Assembly (NCBI RefSeq): GCF_001375495.1
Contig: NZ_LN831058.1
Location: 1,136,768 to 1,200,767, forward strand
Source: Flaviflexus massiliensis
Lineage (GTDB): Bacteria; Actinomycetota; Actinomycetes; Actinomycetales; Actinomycetaceae
Direction of reading: 5' to 3'
DNA length: 64,000 bases
Position 1 is the first letter of the stretch; each line of letters starts with the position of its first letter. The position numbers and the translations under genes are program-made. Below are positions 25,237 through 34,124 of this stretch, in pieces. The notes beneath the pieces are model-generated. The model searched no databases. It was not told the origin of the DNA and saw only the letters and a list, made by a program, of their open reading frames with translations.

Positions 25237-25277
25237 CTCTCTCGATCTCTCCATCCCTCTATCTCTCCATCTCTCTC
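25237..25277. repeat. CT-rich low-complexity tract
   Basis: About 41 bases made almost only of C and T with repeated ATCTCTCC and CTCTCTC units. It lies in the 176-bp gap between the small membrane protein and the nucleotidyltransferase gene. The pattern is a degenerate simple repeat; no hairpin is associated with it. Confidence 0.7.
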
Positions 25278-25347
25278 ACGAGGTCTCCCTCAATCAGCGC
25301 TGCTGAGAATGCCTGATCGCCCGCCTGCCAGTCGCTAGTGTGAGCAC

Positions 25348-26127
25348 GTGGATTACGTCGATCACGAGGCTGTTGTTGCGGTGTACGTTGCCGGTTCGAG
25401 TGTCACTGGGGAAGCAGATCCTCATTCCGATCTCGATATCTATGTGCTGACCGATGGGCAAATTGACCTGTCCTGGCGTGAACAACTCATCGGCCCCCGC
25501 TTACCGCCCAGATATTCACTGGCCCCGGGCCACTTTGGTGATGGGGATGCGTGGGAGACAGACGCAGGAAAATTCGACGTGATGTTCTGGGAAGTGTCAG
25601 ACACGATCGAGAACCTGCGAAGCATCCTTGACCACCATGTCCCACGACTGGGGTACACCACCGCGTTCTGGCACACCGTCCGCACCTGGCAAGAGCGCGG
25701 GCGCTCCGGGCGAAGCCCGGAGAAGCTGGCGGAACTGGAAGAACTTGCTGGTCGCGACTATCCGGACGCATTGGCACGAGCAATCGTGGATCACAATGCC
25801 GTACTCCTGCGTGGCGTGATGTTTTCCTTGGAGGAGCAACTCTCCGCAGCACAGGTGCGCCAGGATCCCGTTTCCATCCAGCATCGCACAACCGCCATCC
25901 TCGCAAGCTGGTTCGACATCGTCTTCGCTGTCAATAGGCGCACCCACCCGGGGGAGAAGAGGCTACTGAACCACCTGAAGAAACTACCCTCCCAGCCGCG
26001 CGATGCTGATCCAATGATCAGGGAGCTAGTCGCGAAACCCGACCGAGCAACAGAAACGTGCCGCCAGCTTCTTGACCAGCTATTCGACTGGCTCAGGGCA
26101 GAGGGATATCTACCGTCAACCGGGTAA
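25348..26127 (+). CDS. Nucleotidyltransferase-fold protein with DUF4037-like C-terminus
   Basis: A 259-residue cytosolic protein. The N-terminus has the minimal nucleotidyltransferase motif VAGSSVTGEADPHSDLDIYV, with the G-S-x(9)-D-x-D catalytic arrangement, and a third acidic residue probably in KFDVMFWE. The rest is helical, with ILASWFDIVFAVNRRTHPGE and LKKLPSQPRD as in DUF4037 proteins. Such proteins are predicted to transfer nucleotides to small molecules or proteins; the target is unknown. It starts with GTG, has no partner gene and faces the hydrolase gene. Confidence 0.7.
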   Translation: MDYVDHEAVVAVYVAGSSVTGEADPHSDLDIYVLTDGQIDLSWREQLIGPRLPPRYSLAPGHFGDGDAWETDAGKFDVMFWEVSDTIENLRSILDHHVPRLGYTTAFWHTVRTWQERGRSGRSPEKLAELEELAGRDYPDALARAIVDHNAVLLRGVMFSLEEQLSAAQVRQDPVSIQHRTTAILASWFDIVFAVNRRTHPGEKRLLNHLKKLPSQPRDADPMIRELVAKPDRATETCRQLLDQLFDWLRAEGYLPSTG

Positions 26128-26239
26128 GGTCCCGCGATGAATTAACCGATTAGACACGTCGGGGTTCCAGTTGTGGAACTGTTGAAATCGAGTGATGCGA
26201 CACCCGAATGTTTAACGGGAGCCAGGGCTCTAGCCGGTG

Positions 26240-27169
26240 TTACTGGTAGAGATTGAGTAGGAATACGACCTGGTCGTCAAGAGCCTGCTGAATGACCTCG
26301 TTGCTGCCGTGAATGGTGAGGCCGTGGCCCGCCTCGTATTCGGTGAGGAGGAAGGGTTTGCGGGCCTTGTTGAGGCGTTTGGCGAGGTTCTCGCCATCGT
26401 CCTTCAGCAGGTCATCGCTTCCCGTTTGAATGAACACGGGCGGCATCTTCTTCACGAGTGCCAGATCGTAGGCGGGGCTGGCGAGCGGCTGGATCCGTGA
26501 TTCCGGATCCGGGAAGTACGCATCCGCAGTGAAGGTCACGATCTTGGCGTAGAGCCGGTGGAGGAAACCGTCCTGCTCATCGTCGCCCTGCTGCTCTGCG
26601 ATCGGGTTGCGGTTCGGGCGGCTCACGTCCGTCACGGGAGTGGTTGCGATCAGTCCTGCCAGTCCCATTCGCGTCTCGTGTGCCTGCTGGGCGACGTTGA
26701 GGGCGAGCTTCGCTCCCGTTCCCGTGCCGCCAACGGTGATCCGTTCGGGGTCCCATCCGTACCGGTCGGCATTTGCTCGGGCCCACTGGAGCACGTCAAA
26801 GCAGTCCTGCTCGGTCGTGGGGAACGTGACCTGGGGTGCGGCACGGAAGTGGGGAGTGAGAACGATGGCTCCGGTTTCGGATGCGAGGTAGCGGCTCACG
26901 TGCTCATCTTCCCGGACTGCTCTGCCGATCATGCCGCCACCGTGAAACTGAATGTGAAGGGGAGGGCGAGAATGTTCGTCACCGGATAGTGGAGCGATGC
27001 CGCGGGAAAGATACACGAGTGTGCTCATCGGCCCCGACCGCGTGGGGACGGTGAGCGTGGTTTCGTCAACCTGGTGGGTGGTGAGTGGGAAGGATGCAGC
27101 GCCGGTCATACGGCTACGAGTTTGGACGGACCACGCCAAAATCCAGCGGTCTGGTCGAAACTCGTTCAT
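26240..27169 (-). CDS. HSL-type alpha/beta hydrolase-fold protein lacking the nucleophile serine
   Basis: A 309-residue alpha/beta-hydrolase of the hormone-sensitive-lipase group. The oxyanion motif IQFHGGGMIG, the acid region FIQTGSDDLLKDDGENLAKR and the histidine region YEAGHGLTIHG are all present. At the nucleophile elbow the usual G-D/E-S-A-G is replaced by GGTGTGAKLAL (codons GGC ACG GGA ACG GGA), so the serine position is glycine. The protein may be a non-catalytic binding protein, or one of the neighbouring threonines may have taken over. It is transcribed on the minus strand downstream of coaA with a 122-bp gap. Confidence 0.8.
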   Translation of the reverse strand: MNEFRPDRWILAWSVQTRSRMTGAASFPLTTHQVDETTLTVPTRSGPMSTLVYLSRGIAPLSGDEHSRPPLHIQFHGGGMIGRAVREDEHVSRYLASETGAIVLTPHFRAAPQVTFPTTEQDCFDVLQWARANADRYGWDPERITVGGTGTGAKLALNVAQQAHETRMGLAGLIATTPVTDVSRPNRNPIAEQQGDDEQDGFLHRLYAKIVTFTADAYFPDPESRIQPLASPAYDLALVKKMPPVFIQTGSDDLLKDDGENLAKRLNKARKPFLLTEYEAGHGLTIHGSNEVIQQALDDQVVFLLNLYQ

Positions 27170-27291
27170 CCTACCTCCCTCACCTAGCGCCCTGTTTATG
27201 GCCAGCCGACGGGCCTACCACGACAGGTGAGCCACGCTAATAATTCTGTCACGAATCCCTGGGCTTAACCGTGAAGCTTAGCGGTGCGCTA

Positions 27292-28245
27292 TCAGCTTTT
27301 TCGCAGGTAAACCGATTCCATCCGGTGATTCTCGCCCTTGCGGAGGATGACGGTTGCGCGGGAGCGGGTGGGCTCGACGTTGATGGAGAGGTTGGGGGCG
27401 TTAACGGTCGACCAGATCTTGTTCGCAATCTCTTTGGCTTGCTCGACGGACAGGTCGGCATAGCGGGAGAAATAGGACTGTGGATTGACGAACGCGGTCT
27501 GCTGCAGTTTGAGGAAACGCTTGACGTACCAGGAACGAATATCGTCGATATCGGCATCGACATAGATGGAGAAGTCGAAGTAGTCCGAGACTGCGGACAG
27601 TTGGCCGGTGGCATCGGGGCGGGGCGCCTGCAGCACGTTGAGGCCCTCGACAATGACAATGTCGCAGGCCTGCACCTGCTGCACGCGGTCGTCAACAATG
27701 TCGTAGGTGACGTGATCGTAATAGGGTACTTCTTGCGGGAAGCGGCCGGCCTTGACTGCCCTCATGAAGCGCAGGAGGGCGCGCCGATCGTACGATTCGG
27801 GAAAGCCCTTCCGGTTCATGATGCCGCGCTTTTCGAGGACGGCATTGGGGAACAGGAAACCGTCCGTAGTGACGAGCTCGACCTTGGGGGTGGAGGGCCA
27901 GCGTTGGAGGAGGCGCTGCAGGAGACGAGCTACGGAGGACTTGCCGACGGCAACGGACCCGGCAATCGCGATAACGAAAGGCGTGTGTTCTTCCGTGGTC
28001 TTGAGGAAGTCACTGACCCTCACGTGCCTTCTCAGTGCGGACTCGACATGCATCTGGATCAGAGCGGACAGCGGCCGGTACACGGCATCCACCTCCGCCA
28101 TATCGATCGGGTCACCGAGGGACGACAGTTCGGTCACTTCGTGTGGAGTCAGCGGCAGAGGTGTGCTGGTTGCCAGTGACTCCCAGTGATCCCGCGTAAG
28201 ATACAGGAAAGGATCCAGCGGGTTCGTAGCCGGGAATTGGGTCAT
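27292..28245 (-). CDS. coaA: Pantothenate kinase, type I
   Basis: Catalyses the first step of coenzyme A synthesis. The P-loop GSVAVGKSSVARLLQRLL is at about residues 96-113. It is followed by ELVTTDGFLFPNAVLEKRGI, MNRKGFPESYDRRALLRF and VEGLNVLQ, the hallmark segments of the CoaA (PanK-I) family. The length of 317 residues is normal. It is divergent from glmS across 51 bp, so the two promoters must overlap. Confidence 0.97.
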   Translation of the reverse strand: MTQFPATNPLDPFLYLTRDHWESLATSTPLPLTPHEVTELSSLGDPIDMAEVDAVYRPLSALIQMHVESALRRHVRVSDFLKTTEEHTPFVIAIAGSVAVGKSSVARLLQRLLQRWPSTPKVELVTTDGFLFPNAVLEKRGIMNRKGFPESYDRRALLRFMRAVKAGRFPQEVPYYDHVTYDIVDDRVQQVQACDIVIVEGLNVLQAPRPDATGQLSAVSDYFDFSIYVDADIDDIRSWYVKRFLKLQQTAFVNPQSYFSRYADLSVEQAKEIANKIWSTVNAPNLSINVEPTRSRATVILRKGENHRMESVYLRKS

Positions 28246-28296
28246 GTTCTATAGTTTGTCATCTCGTCACCAAATCATCTGCGAGGAGCTAGAAGT

Positions 28297-30147
28297 ATGT
28301 GCGGAATAGTCGGATATGTTGGGGCAGAAAACTCAACGCGTGCAGTTGACGTTGTTCTCGAGGGCCTGTCACGGCTCGAATATCGGGGATACGATTCGGC
28401 CGGTGTTGCCGTGACAACCGGGACAATATCCCAGGTCAAGAGGGCTGGTAAGCTCCAGAACCTCCTCGATGAGCTCGCCAGCAACCCGCTCCCGAACTCC
28501 GCCACCTCGATTGGGCACACCCGCTGGACAACTCACGGCGGACCGACGGATGAGAATGCTCACCCCCACCTCTCCTTCGACGGATCGATCTCCCTCGTGC
28601 ACAACGGCATCATCGAAAACCATGCCGAACTCGCTCGTGAACTTGCCGAGCAGGGCATCGAACGCGTCACCCAGACCGACACGGAAGTTGTCGCCCACCA
28701 CCTCGCCCTCTCCTACAAGAAGGAGGGCGACCTGACCAAGGCACTGCTCGCGACCGTGGCCGAGCTCGAAGGCTCATTCACGATCGTTGCCATCGCGGCA
28801 GACGCACCGGGCACGGTTGTGGCCGCCCGCCGCAACTCGCCCCTCGTTGTTGGTCTGGGCGATGGTGAGAACTTCGTCGGATCCGACGTGGCAGCATTCG
28901 TGGGGCAGACGAAGCGCGCGATCGAAATGGGACAGGACGAGCTCGTCACCATCACACCTGACTCCGTCACGATCCAGACCTTCGAGGGTGAACCCGTCGA
29001 ACGCGACGAGTTCGAGATCAACTGGAACGCCGAAGCCGCGGTGAAGGGCGGATTCAACACGTTCATGGAGAAAGAAATCCACGACCAGCCCTCCGCCGTG
29101 CGCGACACGCTGCTGGGCCGCATGAGCGAATCCGGTTCCCTCATGCTCGACGAACTCCGCATCGACGAATCGATCCTCCGCAGGATCGACAAGATCATCG
29201 TCGTTGCCTGCGGCACGGCAGCCTACGCCGGCCACGTCGCCAAGTACGCGATCGAACACTGGTGCCGGATCCCGGTCGAAGTGGAGCTCGCCCACGAATT
29301 CCGCTATCGCGACCCCGTCGTATCCGAAAAGACCCTGGTCGTTGCCATCACCCAGTCCGGTGAAACGATGGATACGCTCATGGCGGTCCGTCACGCCCGC
29401 GACCAAGGCGCAAAGGTCCTTGCCATCGTCAACACGCACGGCTCCACCATCGCCCGCGAATCCGATGCCGTCCTCTACACGCATGCGGGACCGGAGGTTG
29501 CTGTCGCGTCAACAAAGGCCTTCGTCGCGCAGATCACCGCCACATACCTCCTGGGCCTCTACCTGGCCCAGCTGCGAGGCAACAAGTACTCGGACGAGGT
29601 CATCACCTACCTGGATGAGCTCATGGCCATGCCCGACAAGATCACTGCCGTCATCTCCCAAGAAGACGAGATCAAGGCGCTCGTTGCCAGCATGAAGGAC
29701 GTCAAGACCGTTCTCTTCCTCGGCCGCCACGTCGGATACCCCGTCGCTCTCGAAGGAGCACTCAAGCTTAAGGAGCTCGCCTACATTCACGCGGAAGGCT
29801 TCGCGGCCGGCGAGCTCAAGCACGGCCCCATCGCCCTCGTGGAAGAAGACCAGCCCGTCTTCTTCATCGTCCCAACCCCGCGCAGGCCAGTCCTGCACGC
29901 CAAGGTCCTCTCGAACCTTCAGGAAGTGAAGGCCAGGGGTGCGCGCGTCCTCTGTATCGCCGAAGAAGGAGATACCGCGGTAGCGGAATACGCGGACACG
30001 GTGATCCGCATCCCCGAGACCCCGACGCTCCTTCATCCTCTCGTCTCGGTCGTTCCGCTCCAGATCTTCGCCTGCGCACTCGCAACCGAGAAGGGCCTGG
30101 ACGTGGATCAGCCGAGGAACCTCGCCAAGTCCGTCACCGTGGAGTAA
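28297..30147 (+). CDS. glmS: Glutamine-fructose-6-phosphate aminotransferase (isomerizing)
   Basis: Makes glucosamine-6-phosphate from fructose-6-phosphate and glutamine, the entry to amino-sugar and peptidoglycan synthesis. The N-terminal glutaminase begins MCGIVGYVGAENSTRAVDVV with the nucleophile Cys at 2, and GHTRWTTHGGPTDENAHPH follows. Two SIS domains contain VACGTAAYAGHVAKYAIEHW and GRHVGYPVALEGALKLKELA. The C-terminus is DVDQPRNLAKSVTVE. A GAGGAG ribosome-binding site precedes the ATG. It leads a run with the nnrD/E fusion, alr and tsaE. I see no glmS ribozyme upstream; there are only 51 bases. Confidence 0.98.
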   Translation: MCGIVGYVGAENSTRAVDVVLEGLSRLEYRGYDSAGVAVTTGTISQVKRAGKLQNLLDELASNPLPNSATSIGHTRWTTHGGPTDENAHPHLSFDGSISLVHNGIIENHAELARELAEQGIERVTQTDTEVVAHHLALSYKKEGDLTKALLATVAELEGSFTIVAIAADAPGTVVAARRNSPLVVGLGDGENFVGSDVAAFVGQTKRAIEMGQDELVTITPDSVTIQTFEGEPVERDEFEINWNAEAAVKGGFNTFMEKEIHDQPSAVRDTLLGRMSESGSLMLDELRIDESILRRIDKIIVVACGTAAYAGHVAKYAIEHWCRIPVEVELAHEFRYRDPVVSEKTLVVAITQSGETMDTLMAVRHARDQGAKVLAIVNTHGSTIARESDAVLYTHAGPEVAVASTKAFVAQITATYLLGLYLAQLRGNKYSDEVITYLDELMAMPDKITAVISQEDEIKALVASMKDVKTVLFLGRHVGYPVALEGALKLKELAYIHAEGFAAGELKHGPIALVEEDQPVFFIVPTPRRPVLHAKVLSNLQEVKARGARVLCIAEEGDTAVAEYADTVIRIPETPTLLHPLVSVVPLQIFACALATEKGLDVDQPRNLAKSVTVE

Positions 30148-30149
30148 CC

Positions 30150-31643
30150 ATGCTGAGAGCCTTTCGTTCCGCAGAAGTCAGGGCAGCCGAGGAACCCCTC
30201 CTAGCGGAGGGTGTGCCGCTCATGGAGCGGGCCTCCTTTGCGCTCGCAACCGTGGTCGCTGACGAGCTCCGTGCCCGCGGGCACCTCGTCACCGGCTCCC
30301 ACATCCTCGTCCTTGCGGGTGGGGGCAACAACGGGGGAGATGCACTACTTGCTGGAGCGTACCTGGCACGCCGCGGAGCCCGCGTCGATCTCGTAGTCCT
30401 GACCGACCACGCTCATGAGGAGGGCCTCGCCGCGGCCCGTGAGGCGGGATGCCGGATCGTGGCACCCGGAACCGAGGCTCTCATCAAGGCTGCCCGCTAC
30501 GCTGGGGTCTGGATCGATGGGATCGTCGGTATCGGCATCACCCCACCCCTGCGCGAACCACTCGCGGGAGTGGTGGATCTGCTTGAGAACGAACGGCTCC
30601 GTTGCCCGGACGAACCAATCGTTGTAGCGGCCGACTGCCCCAGCGGCATCGGAGTCGACGACGGATCCCTATCGGGACCGCACCTAACCGCGACTGTGAC
30701 GGTGACAATGGGAGCGGCGAAGCCCGGACTCCTCGCCCCACCAGCATCCCGCGTGTGCGGACGGGTCGAGATCATCGATCTTGGACTCGACCTTCCAGGT
30801 ACCCCGGCTCTTGCGAGCCTGACGGGGGCGGATGTCGCGGATCTGCTGACCGTTCCCGGTCCCAACGACCACAAGTACACGCGCGGCGTTGTGCTTCTCG
30901 GAACCGGCTCCGAATCCTATCCGGGTGCCGCCATCTTGTCGGTGGGTGGTGCACTCGCGGCCGGCCCGGGCATGGTCCGTCTCGACTCGCCCGACACTGC
31001 CGGCCTCGTGCTCCGCAGCTACCCGGAGGTCGTCACTGGCCTTGGCAGGGCGCAGGCAACCGTTCTGGGTTCCGGTGTTCCCGCCACCGAGGCTGATCGC
31101 CTGCGGGCACCACTCGACCGGGCACTCGAAGAGAACCATCCGGTGGTGCTTGATGCTGGGGCTCTTGAACTACTCAAGGAGGACTACACCGACCTGCCCT
31201 CCACCGTGGTTCTTACCCCTCATGCTGGTGAACTTGCCGAACTCCTGTCCGCACGAGGTGAAGGGCTGACCCGGCGCGATGTCGAAGCCGCTCCCATCCG
31301 TGCCGCCCGCCTCGCGGCCACGGTCACGGGCGCGACGATCGTGCTCAAGGGGGCAACGGATCTTATTGCGGGGCCGGACGGCCCCGTCTATGCTCAGCCT
31401 GCACCTTCCCACTGGAAGGCGACCGCGGGAGCGGGGGACGTGTATGCGGGACTGCTCGGAACGCTTCTCGCCTCAATTGGGGACGAGGTGGCGCGGGCGG
31501 GCCGCGGTCACGGTAGGCCGGCCCTCATGGCGGCCGCAGCAAGTTGGATCCATTCGGAAGCGGCCGACTCCGCCCGTCCCATCAGGGCCACCGACATCAT
31601 CGCCCGCATCCCCCACGCCATCGGCAAGGCCCTCCGTGGCTGA
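30150..31643 (+). CDS. Bifunctional NAD(P)H-hydrate epimerase / ADP-dependent dehydratase
   Basis: Repairs hydrated NAD(P)H. The N-terminal YjeF_N epimerase (about 1-215) has VLAGGGNNGGDALLAGAYLA and DGIVGIGITPPLREPLAG. The C-terminal ribokinase-like dehydratase (about 230-490) has VVLTPHAGELAELLSARGE and KATAGAGDVYAGLLGTLL, the Asp-containing anion-hole motif. The fused arrangement of 497 residues is usual in bacteria (NnrD/NnrE). It starts 2 bp after glmS, so it is co-transcribed with it. Confidence 0.93.
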   Translation: MLRAFRSAEVRAAEEPLLAEGVPLMERASFALATVVADELRARGHLVTGSHILVLAGGGNNGGDALLAGAYLARRGARVDLVVLTDHAHEEGLAAAREAGCRIVAPGTEALIKAARYAGVWIDGIVGIGITPPLREPLAGVVDLLENERLRCPDEPIVVAADCPSGIGVDDGSLSGPHLTATVTVTMGAAKPGLLAPPASRVCGRVEIIDLGLDLPGTPALASLTGADVADLLTVPGPNDHKYTRGVVLLGTGSESYPGAAILSVGGALAAGPGMVRLDSPDTAGLVLRSYPEVVTGLGRAQATVLGSGVPATEADRLRAPLDRALEENHPVVLDAGALELLKEDYTDLPSTVVLTPHAGELAELLSARGEGLTRRDVEAAPIRAARLAATVTGATIVLKGATDLIAGPDGPVYAQPAPSHWKATAGAGDVYAGLLGTLLASIGDEVARAGRGHGRPALMAAAASWIHSEAADSARPIRATDIIARIPHAIGKALRG

Positions 31644-31724
31644 GCCCCGCCACACTACCCGTGTCGCAGTGGGGAGAGCACAAGTGAGCGGGAACGGGAT
31701 TGTGAGAATCATGAGGGGAGACCG

Positions 31725-32897
31725 GTGAGCGGCGAAGGAGAGAACGGGACAATGTCAGGACCGGATGGTGGATACGGAGAGATGGTTGGCGGTGCCAGCA
31801 TTGATCTTGATGCGCTCGAACAGAACTTCCGCCACCTGAAGTCGCTAACGAATGCGAAGATCGCCGCCATCGTCAAAGCGAACGGATACGGGCACGGCAT
31901 GGCCGAGGTGTCGCGCCGCCTTGTCGAAGCCGGTGCCGACTACCTCGGCGTTGCACAGCTGTCCGAAGCCCTGTCCTTGCGCGAATGCGAGCCCGACATT
32001 CCGATCCTCACCTGGCTCTACGCACCGGGTACGGACCTGACGTATGCCATTCGGGCGAAGCTCGACATCTCCATCGGTGCCCCCTGGGCATTGGATGCCG
32101 TTCTCGAGGCCGCCCGCCTACTTGGTCAAACAGCCCGCGTGCACATCGAGGTGGATACGGGAATGTCCAGGGGCGGATTCGAACCGTCACGTATCGCGGA
32201 GGCCGGCGCCATACTTGCTCGTGCCGAAGCTGATGGCCTAGTGAGGGTCATTGGCGCGTGGTCGCATCTGGCGCGAGCCGATGAGCCGGACAGTTCCGAG
32301 ACGGGTCGTCAACTCGCTGCCTACCGGGAAGCGCTGGATGTTTTGGAAGGGACTGGAGTGGTGCCAGAAATCAGGCACCTGGCCAACACGGCCGGGCTCC
32401 TGTGGCATCCCGAGACCCACTTTGACATGGTGCGTCCCGGCGTCGGGCTCTTCGGACTCAGCCCCAACCCCAATGTCGAAACAGCGGATGAGCTTGGGCT
32501 TGTCCCGGTCATGACTCTCACCTCCCGCATCGTCGCCACCCGCAAAGTACCTGCCGGCACCGGGGTCTCCTATGGGCACACGGACATCACCGACCGCACC
32601 ACGCGGCTCGGGACAGTGCCGCTTGGCTACGCGGATGGGATTCCGCGTTCCGCATCATCACTCGGCCCGGTCACTGTTGTCGGGATCCGGACCCACGTCG
32701 TGGGCAGGGTCTGCATGGACCAGGTTGTGATCGAACTGCCCGATGGGGTGGAGGTTGGTGATGAGGTGATCTTTTACGGTCAGGGCGGTGCGAGCGCGGA
32801 TGAATGGGCGGATCTTGCCGGCACGATTGGGTACGAAATCACAACCCGTCTCGGCAGGCACGTTCCACGCACGTATCGGGGTAAAGTAGGGCACTGA
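31725..32897 (+). CDS. alr: Alanine racemase
   Basis: PLP enzyme supplying D-alanine for peptidoglycan. The PLP lysine lies in AAIVKANGYGHGMAEVSRRL. RVHIEVDTGMSRGGFEP, NTAGLLWHPETHFDMVRPG, GVSYGHTDITDRTTRLGTVP and VGRVCMDQVVIELPDGVEVG follow in family order. The length from GTG 31725 is 390 residues, including about 20 extra N-terminal residues; GGGGAG at 31713-31718 supports this start, but ATG 31782 near the domain boundary is possible. tsaE follows after 12 bp, a conserved actinobacterial pairing. Confidence 0.96.
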   Translation: MSGEGENGTMSGPDGGYGEMVGGASIDLDALEQNFRHLKSLTNAKIAAIVKANGYGHGMAEVSRRLVEAGADYLGVAQLSEALSLRECEPDIPILTWLYAPGTDLTYAIRAKLDISIGAPWALDAVLEAARLLGQTARVHIEVDTGMSRGGFEPSRIAEAGAILARAEADGLVRVIGAWSHLARADEPDSSETGRQLAAYREALDVLEGTGVVPEIRHLANTAGLLWHPETHFDMVRPGVGLFGLSPNPNVETADELGLVPVMTLTSRIVATRKVPAGTGVSYGHTDITDRTTRLGTVPLGYADGIPRSASSLGPVTVVGIRTHVVGRVCMDQVVIELPDGVEVGDEVIFYGQGGASADEWADLAGTIGYEITTRLGRHVPRTYRGKVGH

Positions 32898-32909
32898 CAG
32901 GAGGACGGC

Positions 32910-33398
32910 ATGGAACTAGTGGCACGCGACGCGGACGACATGCGCGCGATTGGGAAGTCGATCGCGGCGCACGTGGAGGCCGGCTCCCTCATTATGCTCT
33001 CCGGACCGCTCGGTGCAGGGAAGACCACGTTCGTCCAGGGCCTTGCCGACGGGCTTGGGGTGACCGGCAGGGTCACGTCACCCACGTTCGTTATTTCCCA
33101 CGTTCACCGGGGCAATCCCGACCTTGTGCACGTGGATGCCTACCGCCTGGAGAACCTGGACGACGTTGACGCCCTTGACCTCGACACGTCCCTGGACGAG
33201 TCCGTCACGGTGATCGAATGGGGTAAGGGCAAGACCGACGGCCTGTCCGATGACAGGCTGGAAATCGATATTGTCCGCTCCACGGGAGCGGACACGGGTG
33301 AAGAACCGGAAGACCTGCTCGACGACAGCCCTAGGACCCTGACGATCAGGGGCACTGGGGTTAAGTCCCGTGCGCTCGTGGAAAAACTGGGATCCTAG
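32910..33398 (+). CDS. tsaE: tRNA t6A biosynthesis ATPase TsaE
   Basis: ATPase of the TsaBDE complex that adds threonylcarbamoyl to A37 of ANN-decoding tRNAs. The Walker A motif LSGPLGAGKTTFVQGLADGL is at about residues 30-49. TSPTFVISHVHRG and the VHVDAYRLENLDD segment follow, then VIEWGKG (Walker B-like region). Length is 162 residues, with a slightly long C-terminal part (about 110-150). An AGGAGG site precedes the ATG. It shares its last base with the GTG of the next gene. Confidence 0.95.
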   Translation: MELVARDADDMRAIGKSIAAHVEAGSLIMLSGPLGAGKTTFVQGLADGLGVTGRVTSPTFVISHVHRGNPDLVHVDAYRLENLDDVDALDLDTSLDESVTVIEWGKGKTDGLSDDRLEIDIVRSTGADTGEEPEDLLDDSPRTLTIRGTGVKSRALVEKLGS

Positions 33399-34072
33399 TG
33401 CGTTCCGTTCTCGTCGTCTTCTCGATGCTGCTCGTGCTCTTAGGGGCAGCGGGCGTAGCCCTGACCGACTCTGCCAAAGAGTGGTACGACACTGAAGGGC
33501 AAGCAACACTGCAGTCTTTCGCGGGCAGCATGTTCCCCGAATTGAGCGAACAGGAGCTCGAAGAGCTCGTCATTAGGGAACCCGTTGCCGCAGTGTCTAT
33601 ACCGGAAGACTCCAGCGACCCGCGCCGGGTGGAAACGGAACCCGAATACTTCGCCGCCCCCGTCACCTCCGACGACACCCCCGTCGGGGTCCTCACCTAC
33701 CACGAGACCGAAATAACCAGCGAGGGAGCTGTCGTTGCCGACACGTACCTGGCTGAACGCATTCACTCACTCGAGGAGGGCGACACACTCCTGTATGACG
33801 CAAAATACGGGAGCTTTTTCATTCTCCGGGACGAACAAATCATCCCCGCGAACACCGACGCTCTCGAATACTTGGCGGGATCAACGACACTGAGCTCGTA
33901 TCTGGACTGGCGAAAATCTCTCGCGGATGAAGGCCCGATCCTGGGCGATGAGCCGTCGCAACGGAACTATACGCCGGTCACCATTGCAGGAATCGTCCTC
34001 ACCCTCTTCCTCACACTCACCCTCATCTTCACCTGGCTACGGCACTCACCCCACGCCCCGCAGCATTTCTAA
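33398..34072 (+). CDS. Membrane protein with a large extracytoplasmic domain, function unknown
   Basis: A 224-residue protein with an N-terminal hydrophobic segment (about 3-23, SVLVVFSMLLVLLGAAGVAL) and a C-terminal one (about 195-215, VTIAGIVLTLFLTLTLIFTW). Between them lies an acidic domain of about 165 residues, so the N-terminus probably acts as a signal-anchor and both ends face the cytosol. I recognise no family. GTG overlaps the tsaE stop by one base and tsaB begins 52 bp downstream, so it is transcribed with t6A genes; a functional link is not evident. Confidence 0.65.
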   Translation: MRSVLVVFSMLLVLLGAAGVALTDSAKEWYDTEGQATLQSFAGSMFPELSEQELEELVIREPVAAVSIPEDSSDPRRVETEPEYFAAPVTSDDTPVGVLTYHETEITSEGAVVADTYLAERIHSLEEGDTLLYDAKYGSFFILRDEQIIPANTDALEYLAGSTTLSSYLDWRKSLADEGPILGDEPSQRNYTPVTIAGIVLTLFLTLTLIFTWLRHSPHAPQHF

Positions 34073-34124
34073 ATCCGTGACAGAAACATTAGGCCCGTCC
34101 GCTTCTACCGCCGAGGAGGCAACC

